62,284 nucleotides of DNA from the NCBI GenBank assembly GCA_017451385.1, contig JAFSPS010000021.1:1-62284 (forward strand), in the 5' to 3' direction. The stretch is from Bacteroidales bacterium. GTDB taxonomy: Bacteria; Bacteroidota; Bacteroidia; Bacteroidales; P3. The notes under the pieces were generated by a model. The model did not search any database, was not told where the DNA came from, and saw only the letters and a program-made list of their open reading frames with translations. This document shows positions 46,156 to 54,548 of the stretch, one piece after another. The position numbers and the translations under genes were made by a program. Position 1 is the first letter of the stretch; each line of letters opens with the position of its first letter.

Positions 46156-46662
46156 ATGGCAGTAACAAAGAAGCCCGCAGCAAAGAAGCCTGCAGCAAAG
46201 AAACCCGCAGCGAAGAAACCTGCAGCACCTGCACCCAAAATAGGTGGCGAGATTACCGTGAATGGTAACAAATTGATGAAGACTTTGCAAAAGGAGTTTT
46301 CAAAGAAATTTCAGTACTTGACTTTATGCTTCATTATTAGTGCCGACCGAGGCAAGTCTGTGAATGTGAAAGGCATTAACACCGACAAACGTCTATCGGA
46401 TGTACGCAAAAAGTTCTCTAATGCAGAAATTTCACTCCACGGTCGCACAAAAGTGAAGAACATTGAGAACTATTTCTGGGATGAACTCGGCATAGCCGTA
46501 CAGATTGGAATTTGCAACTATTCTGGGCATAAACATTATTTCCCTATCGGGTCGTTCAATGGACTGACACTTACCGCCGCCAACGACTGGGCCAAAAGCG
46601 TAGGTTGCAAAAAGGTGGGAGAGCAGGAGATTAATGAAATATGCCGAGGCATGATCTTTTAA
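46156..46662 (+). CDS. Island paralogue 5 with a histone-like Lys/Pro/Ala tail
   Basis: 168 residues. Residues 6-28 are four KKPAA units and a PAPK end, like the basic tails of histone-H1-like and some HU proteins, pointing to nucleic-acid binding (inference). Copy A then starts EITVNGNKLMKTLQKEFSKKFQYLTLCF and copy B AEISLHGRTKVKNIENYFWDELGIAVQIG, giving the same two-domain plan as its neighbours. The C-terminus (ANDWAKSVGCKKVGEQE) resembles that of paralogue 2 (CEAEGCKKD). Preceded by leader element copy 2. Confidence 0.8.
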   Translation: MAVTKKPAAKKPAAKKPAAKKPAAPAPKIGGEITVNGNKLMKTLQKEFSKKFQYLTLCFIISADRGKSVNVKGINTDKRLSDVRKKFSNAEISLHGRTKVKNIENYFWDELGIAVQIGICNYSGHKHYFPIGSFNGLTLTAANDWAKSVGCKKVGEQEINEICRGMIF

Positions 46663-46768
46663 TTAATGTTGAATTAAAATATAACAAATGGTTTTGCGGT
46701 CATTATATCATTGTATAGTAAGAACCGCATTACTAAACAAATTATTATCAACAAAAAACGCAAACATT

Positions 46769-47203
46769 ATGACATTTACCGAACAATATGTGGCTCTTAT
46801 GATGGCCATACTGAATGCCGATGGCAAACAGGAGCCCGAAGAAATAGCGAAGGTGCGCGAGATGGCCGCCGATTTGGGTCTCGACATGGCAGAGGTGGAA
46901 CGCCTTATTACTGCCGAGACAGAAAAACCTCACAAATTAGAGGCAGCAGCACGCTCTGTGCAGAAGAAAGGCGATGCCGAACAACTTATGGAGGCTTGCA
47001 CCCTCGTTGCCTTGAGCGACAAATATCTTGACCATCGCGAAGTGGAGATGCTGCTCGACATTGCAGGCTGGATGAAATTAAAACCAACCAAAGCCGTGCT
47101 CACCATCGCCGCCATTGCGCAGAACGACCGCAGCATACTCATAGAAGGCAATGCCGCCCTGCACGATGAAGACACCATTGAAGAAGAAATAGACGGAGAA
47201 TAA
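46769..47203 (+). CDS. TerB-like tellurite-resistance-family protein
   Basis: 144 residues from ATG 46769 (MTFTEQYVALMMAILNADGK; the frame extends upstream without similarity). All-helical with the acidic metal-binding pattern of the TerB fold: ILNADGKQEPEE near the N-terminus and VALSDKYLDHREVEMLL in the second half. TerB proteins occur in stress and phage-response (ter) loci together with ATP-grasp enzymes and DNA-processing proteins. That association is repeated here, since an ATP-grasp gene lies 292 bp downstream. No other ter genes (terD, terC) are seen in the window. Confidence 0.78.
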   Translation: MTFTEQYVALMMAILNADGKQEPEEIAKVREMAADLGLDMAEVERLITAETEKPHKLEAAARSVQKKGDAEQLMEACTLVALSDKYLDHREVEMLLDIAGWMKLKPTKAVLTIAAIAQNDRSILIEGNAALHDEDTIEEEIDGE

Positions 47204-47223
47204 CCATTAAAACCACAAAGACA

Positions 47224-47469
47224 ATGCAAACATATACATATAGCAATAGCGGCAACCAAGTATTGCCCTTGATGATGAACTTCACTCGTCCTACGCCTAT
47301 AAGCGAATACGACATCGAGCCACTCACCTACAACGACCAGACGCAGGTTTCCTACGAGATGCGCATTGTGGGAACACGCAGTCTTAAACAATCGTCGACT
47401 CATGTCCGTACTGGAGGATACAAGTCTGACAAAAAGAACGAGATAGACGACTCGAAGAGTGTGAGATAA
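47224..47469 (+). CDS. Candidate ATP-grasp-modified RiPP (graspetide) precursor peptide
   Basis: 81 residues, 20 bp after the TerB-like gene and 26 bp before the ATP-grasp ligase. The middle (LPLMMNFTRP; YDIEPLTYNDQTQVSYE) recalls the GRASP-targeted precursor pattern of a P-rich motif followed by Y-D/N-x-x-T-Q-V. The C-terminal third is rich in nucleophiles and then acids: GTRSLKQSSTHVRTGG followed by YKSDKKNEIDDSKSVR, as expected for a core joined by Ser/Thr/Lys to Asp/Glu side-chain links. A GG at residues 64-65 could be a leader cleavage point. Precursor status rests on position plus composition and is not certain. Confidence 0.55.
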   Translation: MQTYTYSNSGNQVLPLMMNFTRPTPISEYDIEPLTYNDQTQVSYEMRIVGTRSLKQSSTHVRTGGYKSDKKNEIDDSKSVR

Positions 47470-47495
47470 TCGTTTAGTGAATTTCACGATTCACA

Positions 47496-48509
47496 ATGAT
47501 ACTGATTTTCAGCAACAAAGAAGACATCCATCCTAACAACGTCATCGGTTATCTGCGGCAGTGGGGCGTAGAGGTGTTCCGTCTCAACACGGAGTGCCTG
47601 CTGACGGACTACCGCTTCTGCTGGTGGTTGGACTCAGATGGTATCGACTTTGAGATAGAAAATGTAAAGAACGGATTGAAACTGACGGGAAGCCAAGTAA
47701 CGGCGGTCTGGGACCGCCGTGCTTCGGCGCCGTCGGAGTTGCCGATGCCAAGCAGCAACGACTCCGTCAACGATTTTATGCGTCGCGAGGGCTATGTATT
47801 CCTCAGTTACCTGCGCCATTGGATGAAGGACATCTACTCGATAGGCGACATCGAGGAGGACTGGCCTGCCGAATCAAAAATGCTGCAACTGACGGTGGCA
47901 CGCGAGTTGGGCATGGCGGTGCCAGACACCTGCTTTGCCAACTATCGCGAACCTATAGTCCGCTTGGCGGAACGCTACGAGACGCTGTCGCTCAAATCGT
48001 TCGATGGCAGCAGCGTCCTCGACGGCGAGAACGACCGCGAATACGTCCTCTACGCACAGCGGGCGAAGAGTGCCGACGTGGTGGCGCAGCCGGAGGAGGC
48101 GTTCTGCCAGACAGCCAATTTCGTGCAGAACTATATAGAAAAGGCATACGAACTGAGGGTAACGGTGGTGTGCGACGATGTGGTGGCATGCAAGATAGAC
48201 TCGCAGGCTATGGCCGACGATGAAGGCAAAACGGACTGGCGGCAAGGCTACGAGCATGGGATGCGGCTCGAAATAGTGGAACTACCTGACAAGATAGCCG
48301 ACTTCTGCCGACGTTATCTGCGGCGCATGAAACTGAATTTCGGCTGTTTCGACTTTATCGTAACACCCAACGGCCGATATGTGTTCCTCGAATGTAACCC
48401 CAACGGTCAATGGCTATGGATAGAACTGCTCACAGGCTACGACTTGTCGAAGATAGTGGCACGACATCTGTGCCGCTATGAGGAGGGGGCGCAAGGAGAC
48501 ATGATGTAA
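47496..48509 (+). CDS. ATP-grasp ribosomal-peptide ligase, MvdD-like (graspetide maturase)
   Basis: 337 residues. ATP-dependent carboxylate-amine/alcohol ligase forming side-chain esters or amides in a peptide. Visible: N-terminal pre-ATP domain (ILIFSNKEDIHPNNVIGYLRQ, DRRASAP), ESKMLQLTVARELGMAVPDT (126-145), the ATP-lysine in LSLKSF (Lys167), QNYIEKAYELRVTVV (211-225) and the metal-binding end FGCFDFIVTPNGRYVFLECNPNGQW (282-306) with Asp286, Glu299 and Asn301. The WLWIELLTG ending is characteristic of the microviridin/graspetide ligase group. Immediately follows the candidate precursor. No methyltransferase or transporter of a typical cluster lies beside it. Confidence 0.85.
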   Translation: MILIFSNKEDIHPNNVIGYLRQWGVEVFRLNTECLLTDYRFCWWLDSDGIDFEIENVKNGLKLTGSQVTAVWDRRASAPSELPMPSSNDSVNDFMRREGYVFLSYLRHWMKDIYSIGDIEEDWPAESKMLQLTVARELGMAVPDTCFANYREPIVRLAERYETLSLKSFDGSSVLDGENDREYVLYAQRAKSADVVAQPEEAFCQTANFVQNYIEKAYELRVTVVCDDVVACKIDSQAMADDEGKTDWRQGYEHGMRLEIVELPDKIADFCRRYLRRMKLNFGCFDFIVTPNGRYVFLECNPNGQWLWIELLTGYDLSKIVARHLCRYEEGAQGDMM

Positions 48510-48610
48510 CAGATTGCTATAGTCTGAGAATCAGTATAGCGAGAATCATATATCTAAGCACATCTTAACAAATCAAAACAAAAAGAATGCCAAATTACGG
48601 ATAAATCATG

Positions 48611-48618
48611 TAATTTTG
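48611..48618 (+). promoter_or_regulatory. Bacteroides-type -7 element upstream of the first channel gene
   Basis: TAATTTTG in the 205-bp gap after the ATP-grasp gene; predicted start ~90 nt before ATG 48715. No clear -33 element. Confidence 0.35.
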
Positions 48619-48714
48619 CTCTCTATTAGTTGAAGACAGAACGCAGCAAATCAAATTTGACTGATTATATTTATAATCAATGTCATACAAATATAGGTTT
48701 GAGCCATCTAAGCA

Positions 48715-50433
48715 ATGACTACACAAGCAAAAGAACCAACAATCAAGCAGGAACTGGCGCGGGTGTTTGACGACAACCTGCACACCAAACAATGGCACAA
48801 CTTGGTGGACTACACCATCATCGGACTTATCGTGCTTTCTACCCTTGAGGTATTCCTATCAACATACGACGGCATCGTGGAACACTACGGCGTATGGCTC
48901 AAGGTGGTGGACTACTTCACCACGGCAGTGTTTACCATCGAGGTGTCGCTGCGCATCTGGTGTGCCGACCAGATAGACGAACGCTACCGCGGTTTCCGCG
49001 GTCGTCTGCGCTACTGCTTCTCGTTCTATGGACTGATAGACATTCTCTCGACCTATCCGTTTTATGTGAGCCTCATTACGCCCCTACCCTACACTGCACT
49101 AAAGACATTGCGAATCCTGCGACTGTTGCGCATATTCCGCTACATCAAGGCTTTCAATATATTATCGCGCGCTGTGAAAAGCAAGCGGCGGGAGTTGGTG
49201 GTGTCGCTTGAGTTCCTTGTCATTGTGACGCTGCTGCTGTCGTTTGTGCTCTACTTTGTCGAACACGAGGTACAACCTGAGGTGTATGACAACGGATGGA
49301 TTTCGGTGGTATGGGCGTTTGCGCAATACATAGGCGACCCGGGCGGTTTTGCCGACACGCCACCCATCACTACCATAGGGCATCTTGTGGCCGTGCTGGT
49401 AGGTCTGCTGGGAATTGCCATCTTTGCCGTACCCGCGGGTCTGATTGGGTCCGGTTTTTCGGAGGTGATGGAGGAAGATGCGGCAGAGGCAGAACTGAAA
49501 GAGACACAGAATAGAATAATAAAGGCATTCCGCTTTGTAAAAGACATGCACCATACGGGGTTGTTCTTCGTGCCGCGCTATCTGTCGATGACGACCATAT
49601 CGACAAAAAAACTTATAACAGAAGAGCAAATCTTCCGTGCCGTAGAGAAGTCGGACTGTCTGCATCTATGCAACACCGCACTGTCAATAAACAAGATAGA
49701 CAATCCGACAGACCAGATTGTGCTGGTAAACTTCTACAAAAACACCGACTACGGATGCTGTATAGACAGAGGGTCGCGCATCACAATAGTAAACACGTCG
49801 GGCGACACAGAACCTATGTCGAGTTGGTTTGCGTTCCATGTGGCGAAGTTGGGCGGATTCAACTATGTGGCTAAAGATATAGCGACTGACCCCGACAAAC
49901 CGGCATCATACTATACCGGTCTCAATAATCCTTGCCCCAACTACCCAGTTTTCATAAATGACATCAACGGCATGGCGCATCGCGGCGATACTTGGGCGAT
50001 AATGATGCTAAGCACCAATGCTCCGCGAAGCCGCCCGACGCAACTGCACTTCTGCTACAATAGCAAGAAGGGCGATGACTCGTATAACGACCCCGACAGC
50101 CGCATAAAAGACTACGACACTTTCGACCGAATGTATAGTTCGATGTCGAAGACGATGGACGACCAGTTTGGACTAAAGTGCGACCGCAACCAGTGGTACG
50201 GCGTATCTAATGAAAACATAGCCCACAAATTGGAGGCTGACAATGTGTTTACTTTACGGGTGGCGGGCTTTATGCTGGTAAATGACGACAGACTGTGCGC
50301 CATAGTGAAGCAGATTGCAGACTGCTTGCGCCAAAGCATTGAGCCAGAACGCAGCGAGCCCTTGATACCAGAAATGAGGAAACGCAATGTAGGCCACGAC
50401 TTTGGAATGGCTGACTATGTAGAGGAATATTGA
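48715..50433 (+). CDS. Voltage-sensor ion channel with a large unknown cytoplasmic domain, copy 1
   Basis: 572 residues. Residues ~30-250 are a six-helix voltage-gated channel module: S1 (DYTIIGLIVLSTLEVFL), S2/S3, and an S4 with basic residues every third position (Arg133, 136, 139, 142, Lys145 in LRILRLLRIFRYIK). The pore follows, with S6 at LVAVLVGLLGIAIFAVPAGLIG. The expected TxGYG filter is not there; the loop reads AQYIGDPGGFADTP (202-215). Residues ~262-572 form a soluble part with no family I recognise (NFYKNTDYGCCIDRG; PNYPVFINDINGMAHRG; THLHFCYN-like QLHFCYN). Ion selectivity therefore cannot be assumed to be K+. Followed by a near-identical copy. Confidence 0.82.
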   Translation: MTTQAKEPTIKQELARVFDDNLHTKQWHNLVDYTIIGLIVLSTLEVFLSTYDGIVEHYGVWLKVVDYFTTAVFTIEVSLRIWCADQIDERYRGFRGRLRYCFSFYGLIDILSTYPFYVSLITPLPYTALKTLRILRLLRIFRYIKAFNILSRAVKSKRRELVVSLEFLVIVTLLLSFVLYFVEHEVQPEVYDNGWISVVWAFAQYIGDPGGFADTPPITTIGHLVAVLVGLLGIAIFAVPAGLIGSGFSEVMEEDAAEAELKETQNRIIKAFRFVKDMHHTGLFFVPRYLSMTTISTKKLITEEQIFRAVEKSDCLHLCNTALSINKIDNPTDQIVLVNFYKNTDYGCCIDRGSRITIVNTSGDTEPMSSWFAFHVAKLGGFNYVAKDIATDPDKPASYYTGLNNPCPNYPVFINDINGMAHRGDTWAIMMLSTNAPRSRPTQLHFCYNSKKGDDSYNDPDSRIKDYDTFDRMYSSMSKTMDDQFGLKCDRNQWYGVSNENIAHKLEADNVFTLRVAGFMLVNDDRLCAIVKQIADCLRQSIEPERSEPLIPEMRKRNVGHDFGMADYVEEY

Positions 50434-50657
50434 CGTGCGAAATATAACGATTGACGAATGGCACATAAGTAAATAGTTTCATTTATTTTTAATCTATTGT
50501 GTTATTCTTCCTCTGCCCTCACCTATCTTAGTTTGGGAGGGAGTGCTACAGTTTTATGCCTATTATTTTAGCACATATTAAATATTTTAACAACATAATA
50601 AACAAAAATGGGTGCATCAGATCTTACAATGATGATGTTTATCCGTGATTCAAACCT

Positions 50658-52367
50658 ATGACTACACAATCAACAATCAAGCAGAAATTGGCGCGGGTGT
50701 TTGACGACGACCTGCACACCAAACAATGGCACAACTTGGTGGACTACACCATCATCGGGCTTATCGTGCTGTCCACCATTGAGGTATTCCTATCAACATA
50801 CGACGGCATCGTGGAACACTACGGCGTATGGCTCAAGGTGGTGGACTACTTTACCACGGCAGTGTTCACTGTTGAGGTGTCGCTGCGCATCTGGTGTGCC
50901 GACCAGATAGACGAACGCTTTCGTGGTTTCCGCGGACGTCTGCGCTACTGCTTCTCGTTCTATGGGCTGATAGACATTCTCTCGACCTATCCGTTCTATG
51001 TGAGCCTCATTACGCCCCTACCCTACACTGCATTAAAGACATTGCGAATCCTGCGACTGCTGCGCGTGTTCCGCTACATCAAGGCTTTCAATATATTGTC
51101 GCGTACAGTGAAAAGCAAGCGGCAGGAGTTAATGGTGTCGCTTGAGTTCCTTGTTATTGTAACGCTGCTGCTGTCGTTTGTGCTATACTTTGTCGAACAC
51201 GAGGCACAGCCTGAGGTGTATGACAACGGATGGATTTCGGTGGTATGGGCGTTTGCTCAATACATAGGCGACCCGGGCGGTTTTGCCGACACGCCGCCCA
51301 TCACTACCATAGGACATCTTGTGGCCGTGCTGGTAGGTCTGCTGGGAATTGCCATCTTTGCCGTGCCCGCGGGTCTGATAGGGTCAGGATTTTCGGAAGT
51401 GATGGAGGAAGATGCGGCAGAGGCAGAACTGAAAGAGACGCAGGATAGAATAATAAAGGCATTCCGCTTTGTAAAAGACCAGCACCATACGGGGCTGTTC
51501 TTCGTGCCGCGCTATCTGTCGATGACGACCATATCGACAAGGAAACTGATAACGGAAGAGCAAATATTCCGTGCCGTAGAGAAGTCGGACTGTCTGCACC
51601 TATACAATACTGCACTGACATTAAACAAGATAGACAAACCGATAGACCAGATTGTGCTGGTAAACTTCTACAAAAACACTGCTTACGGCTGCTGTATAGA
51701 CAGAGGGTCGCGCATTACGATAGTAAGCACGTCGGGCGACACCGAGCCTCTGGCGGGATGGTTTGCGTTCCATGTGGCGAAGTTGGGCGGATTCAACTAT
51801 GTGGCTAAAGATGTGGTATCCGACCCCGACAGACTGGCATCATACTATAATGGTCTCGATAATCCATGTCCCAACTACCCAGTTTTCATAAATGACATCA
51901 ACGGCATGGCGCATCGCGGCAATACTTGGGCGATTATGATTGTTGGCACCGAGGCACCGCGAAGCCGCCCAACGCAACTGCACTTCTGCTACAACACCAA
52001 GAAGGGCGATGACTCGTACAACGACCCCGACAGCCGCATAAAAGACTACGACACCTTCGACCGAATGTATAGTTCGATGTCGCAGGCGATGGACGAGCAG
52101 TTTGGACTAAAGAGCGACCGCAACCAGTGGTATGTCGCCTCGAAAAATAACATAGCCCACAATTTGGAGGCTGACAATGCGTTTACTTTACGGGTGGCGG
52201 GATTTACGCTGGTAAATGACGACAGACTGTGTGCCATAGCCAAGCAGATGGCAGACTGCTTGCGCCAAACCATTGAACCAGAGCGCAGCGAGCCGTTTAT
52301 TCCAGAAATGAAAAAACGTAATATAGGCAACGACTTTGGCATGACTGACTATGTAGAAAATTGTTAA
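50658..52367 (+). CDS. Voltage-sensor ion channel with a large unknown cytoplasmic domain, copy 2
   Basis: 569 residues, nearly identical to the preceding gene along its whole length, with scattered conservative changes (RIFRY to RVFRY, HEVQPE to HEAQPE, MSSWFAF to LAGWFAF) and most differences in the C-terminal domain. It lacks three residues near the start. The unusual filter segment YIGDPGGF is unchanged between the copies, as are the S4 charges, so these features are conserved rather than errors. The 224-bp gap before it is A/T-rich and not a copy of the region before gene 1. Subunits could form homo- or heterotetramers (inference). Confidence 0.82.
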   Translation: MTTQSTIKQKLARVFDDDLHTKQWHNLVDYTIIGLIVLSTIEVFLSTYDGIVEHYGVWLKVVDYFTTAVFTVEVSLRIWCADQIDERFRGFRGRLRYCFSFYGLIDILSTYPFYVSLITPLPYTALKTLRILRLLRVFRYIKAFNILSRTVKSKRQELMVSLEFLVIVTLLLSFVLYFVEHEAQPEVYDNGWISVVWAFAQYIGDPGGFADTPPITTIGHLVAVLVGLLGIAIFAVPAGLIGSGFSEVMEEDAAEAELKETQDRIIKAFRFVKDQHHTGLFFVPRYLSMTTISTRKLITEEQIFRAVEKSDCLHLYNTALTLNKIDKPIDQIVLVNFYKNTAYGCCIDRGSRITIVSTSGDTEPLAGWFAFHVAKLGGFNYVAKDVVSDPDRLASYYNGLDNPCPNYPVFINDINGMAHRGNTWAIMIVGTEAPRSRPTQLHFCYNTKKGDDSYNDPDSRIKDYDTFDRMYSSMSQAMDEQFGLKSDRNQWYVASKNNIAHNLEADNAFTLRVAGFTLVNDDRLCAIAKQMADCLRQTIEPERSEPFIPEMKKRNIGNDFGMTDYVENC

Positions 52368-52392
52368 TGTGTGAATTATAACGACTAATGAT

Positions 52393-53115
52393 ATGAATTT
52401 ATTATCCAAATTATACACAATAAACTGCAAATCGGAACACGAAGAAGAGATGACGGCTTTTATTCTTCTGCAGTTGGAAAAAATTGAACATGAAGGTGGT
52501 TTTTCGCTGGAAATCGAGAGCGACGCAATGGGAAATCTTTTTATCACCAAAGGCGAAAGCGACAGTTATCCGTGCGTAGTAGCTCACACAGATGAGGTTC
52601 ACATACAACGGCGGCGCAACGTATGCCGACGCGATGGGATGATATACACCACTAATGAGGCTGGCGAACAGGTGGGCTGCGGCGCCGACGATAAGAACGG
52701 AATCTGGATTGCCCTACGCATGCTGGAACGTGTGCCGTCGTTGAAGGTGGCTCTGTTTGTGCAAGAAGAGACAGGGTGCCACGGGTCTAAAGGGTGCGAT
52801 ATGTCCTTCTTTGCCGACTGTCGTTATCTACTGCAGTGCGACCGCAAAGGAGCGTCGGACTTGGTGGTATGCGGAAAGGGAGTGCCTCTATGCGATGACG
52901 ATTTCATTCCTGCACATCTCTTGGAGCAATATGGCTATTCGCCTGTGGAAGGGGGACGTACCGACGTGGTGGCACTCAAAGAGAAGGGACTCCGCCAACC
53001 GTGTTGCAACATAAGTTGCGGATATTACAATGCCCATCACGACGACGAGTATACCATAGAGGCAAAGTTGGAGAATGCGCTGGAGTTTGTGTATAGCATA
53101 GTTACCGCTATGTGA
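52393..53115 (+). CDS. Compact M20/M42-like zinc peptidase
   Basis: 240 residues, 25 bp after the second channel gene. Metal-site motifs of the M20/M28/M42 clan in order: VVAHTDEVH (His65, Asp67), GCGADDKNGIW (Asp99), FVQEETGCHGSKG (Glu125, Glu126), LLQCDRKGASD (Asp150) and a C-terminal GYYNAHHDDEY (His215/216). No inserted dimerization domain, so it is smaller than typical carboxypeptidases or PepT. No signal peptide. Could trim the modified peptide or act in general peptide turnover; the island position favours the first but this is inference. Confidence 0.78.
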   Translation: MNLLSKLYTINCKSEHEEEMTAFILLQLEKIEHEGGFSLEIESDAMGNLFITKGESDSYPCVVAHTDEVHIQRRRNVCRRDGMIYTTNEAGEQVGCGADDKNGIWIALRMLERVPSLKVALFVQEETGCHGSKGCDMSFFADCRYLLQCDRKGASDLVVCGKGVPLCDDDFIPAHLLEQYGYSPVEGGRTDVVALKEKGLRQPCCNISCGYYNAHHDDEYTIEAKLENALEFVYSIVTAM

Positions 53116-53126
53116 CATTGAGGACT

Positions 53127-53155
53127 ACGGGCGGACACATAGGTCCGTCCCTACA
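53127..53155. repeat. Palindromic interspersed-type repeat
   Basis: GGGCGGAC pairs with GTCCGTCC around ACATAG, flanked by a CTACAT end. Palindromic G/C-rich elements of this form are scattered in many Bacteroidota genomes; only one copy is in this window. Marks the right edge of the island. Confidence 0.5.
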
Positions 53156-53193
53156 TGTTCGGGTCTATGCACCATTATTTTTTACCACATAAT

Positions 53194-53242
53194 AAAACAG
53201 ACAACGCCATGAGGTTGTGACCAAATGACGTTGTTTGTTTTT
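53194..53242 (+). terminator. Hairpin terminator at the right end of the island
   Basis: AAAACAGACAACG pairs with CGTTGTTTGTTTT across a 22-nt internal loop, and a run of T follows. Lies ~80 bp after the peptidase gene and before the convergent DHS-like gene. Confidence 0.7.
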
Positions 53243-53360
53243 CAGAACGATTTTCTGCTATGTTCAGCATTTAACTGATTTCTCGTCTCGGCATACGAGC
53301 GAGTTTGACTGCTCACGCCTTATCGAGGGCACAGTTATATGCACATTATCTTTTGAATAC

Positions 53361-54398
53361 TTATTTAGCGAAAATCTTTTGCCAGTTTTTGTATTCGCGG
53401 TCTTTCCAAGCGTTGTTGTGATAGACGTAGGAAGCGATAGCGGGGATGACGGTAGTGCCTTCGGCATAGACCATCTGCTGCAGTTTGTCATCTACCTTGC
53501 CCCAGCTGCCAGCTTCGAGCAGTGTGGAGCTTGAGCAGGCGCCGTCGCGCACGTCGGCAACAGTGATTTGGATGGCGTATTTGTGCATAGGCACCTCGTG
53601 TCCGAGGATTTCGGCGCATACGACGGTGTCTTGAGCGAAGTTCTTAGGCGTGCCGCCGCCCACCATGAAGAGGCCTGTCTGCGGTGCAGCCATTTTTATC
53701 TTGGTGAGTTCGATGAAGTCAGCCACAGAGTCGATGCTGAGGTATTTCTCGCCTTTGAGGGAGCGCTCCCACTGATGTTTGCCGATGCCAAATCCTGCGC
53801 TGCAGTCGCTGAAAGCGGGTACGAAGATAGGCACGCCGCACTCATAGCATGTCTGGATGAGGCTGTCTTTCTTGACGGCACGACCATTGTGGAGCCATTT
53901 GCCGAGTTCGTAGATAAATTCGCGGCTGCTATAGGGACGAGCCTCCAACATGTTGGCGAGTTCGAAGGTGGCGTTGTCGCAAGCCTGCAGCTCTTCCTCG
54001 TCAATGAAGGTGTCGTAAATACGGTCGATATAGAGTTCGCGGAGAGTGGTGTCGGGGACGACGTTCTCCTTAGTACCCACATAGTGCTTGAATCCGAGAG
54101 CCTCGAAGAGGTCCATGTCGATGATGGAGGCTCCCGTGGAGACGACGACGTCAATCATTTTGTTGCGTACCATATCAACATAAACCTGCATGCAACCTGC
54201 CGCGCTGGTGGAGCCGGCGAGGGTGAGGATGTTGGTGCACTCTTTTTCGCGGCACATCATGGTTAGGATGTCGGCGGCGCGAGCGGTGTCGCGGCTGGTG
54301 AATGACATGCCACGCATGGCGTCAATGAGCTGGGTGGAGTCGTACTTTTTGATGTCGATGTGCTGGATGGTTTCTTTCAGCAGGTCTTTCTTTTCCAT
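53361..54398 (-). CDS. Deoxyhypusine-synthase-family protein
   Basis: 345 residues. Deoxyhypusine synthase transfers aminobutyl from spermidine to a lysine of eIF5A. Bacteria lack eIF5A, and bacterial members are thought to act on small polyamines instead. Family motifs: NILTLAGSTSAAGCMQ, VVVSTGASIIDMDLFEALG, GVPIFVPAFSDCSAGFG, FMVGGGTPKNF and GSWGKVDD, where the Lys of SWGK matches the catalytic lysine. All are intact, so an active enzyme is likely, substrate unknown. Single-gene unit facing the island. Confidence 0.9.
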   Translation of the reverse strand: MEKKDLLKETIQHIDIKKYDSTQLIDAMRGMSFTSRDTARAADILTMMCREKECTNILTLAGSTSAAGCMQVYVDMVRNKMIDVVVSTGASIIDMDLFEALGFKHYVGTKENVVPDTTLRELYIDRIYDTFIDEEELQACDNATFELANMLEARPYSSREFIYELGKWLHNGRAVKKDSLIQTCYECGVPIFVPAFSDCSAGFGIGKHQWERSLKGEKYLSIDSVADFIELTKIKMAAPQTGLFMVGGGTPKNFAQDTVVCAEILGHEVPMHKYAIQITVADVRDGACSSSTLLEAGSWGKVDDKLQQMVYAEGTTVIPAIASYVYHNNAWKDREYKNWQKIFAK

Positions 54399-54548
54399 AG
54401 CTATATTTGTTTTGAGGATTAAAATTTGACGTTTTTGTAAATGGCAATCGGAAAGATTGTTTATGTAATGAAGTTTTTTTACCGTGTGATTAAATAATGT
54501 TTAATCGGTAGTTAAATGGTGTTTGAATAGTGTTAATTGTGAGTATGG

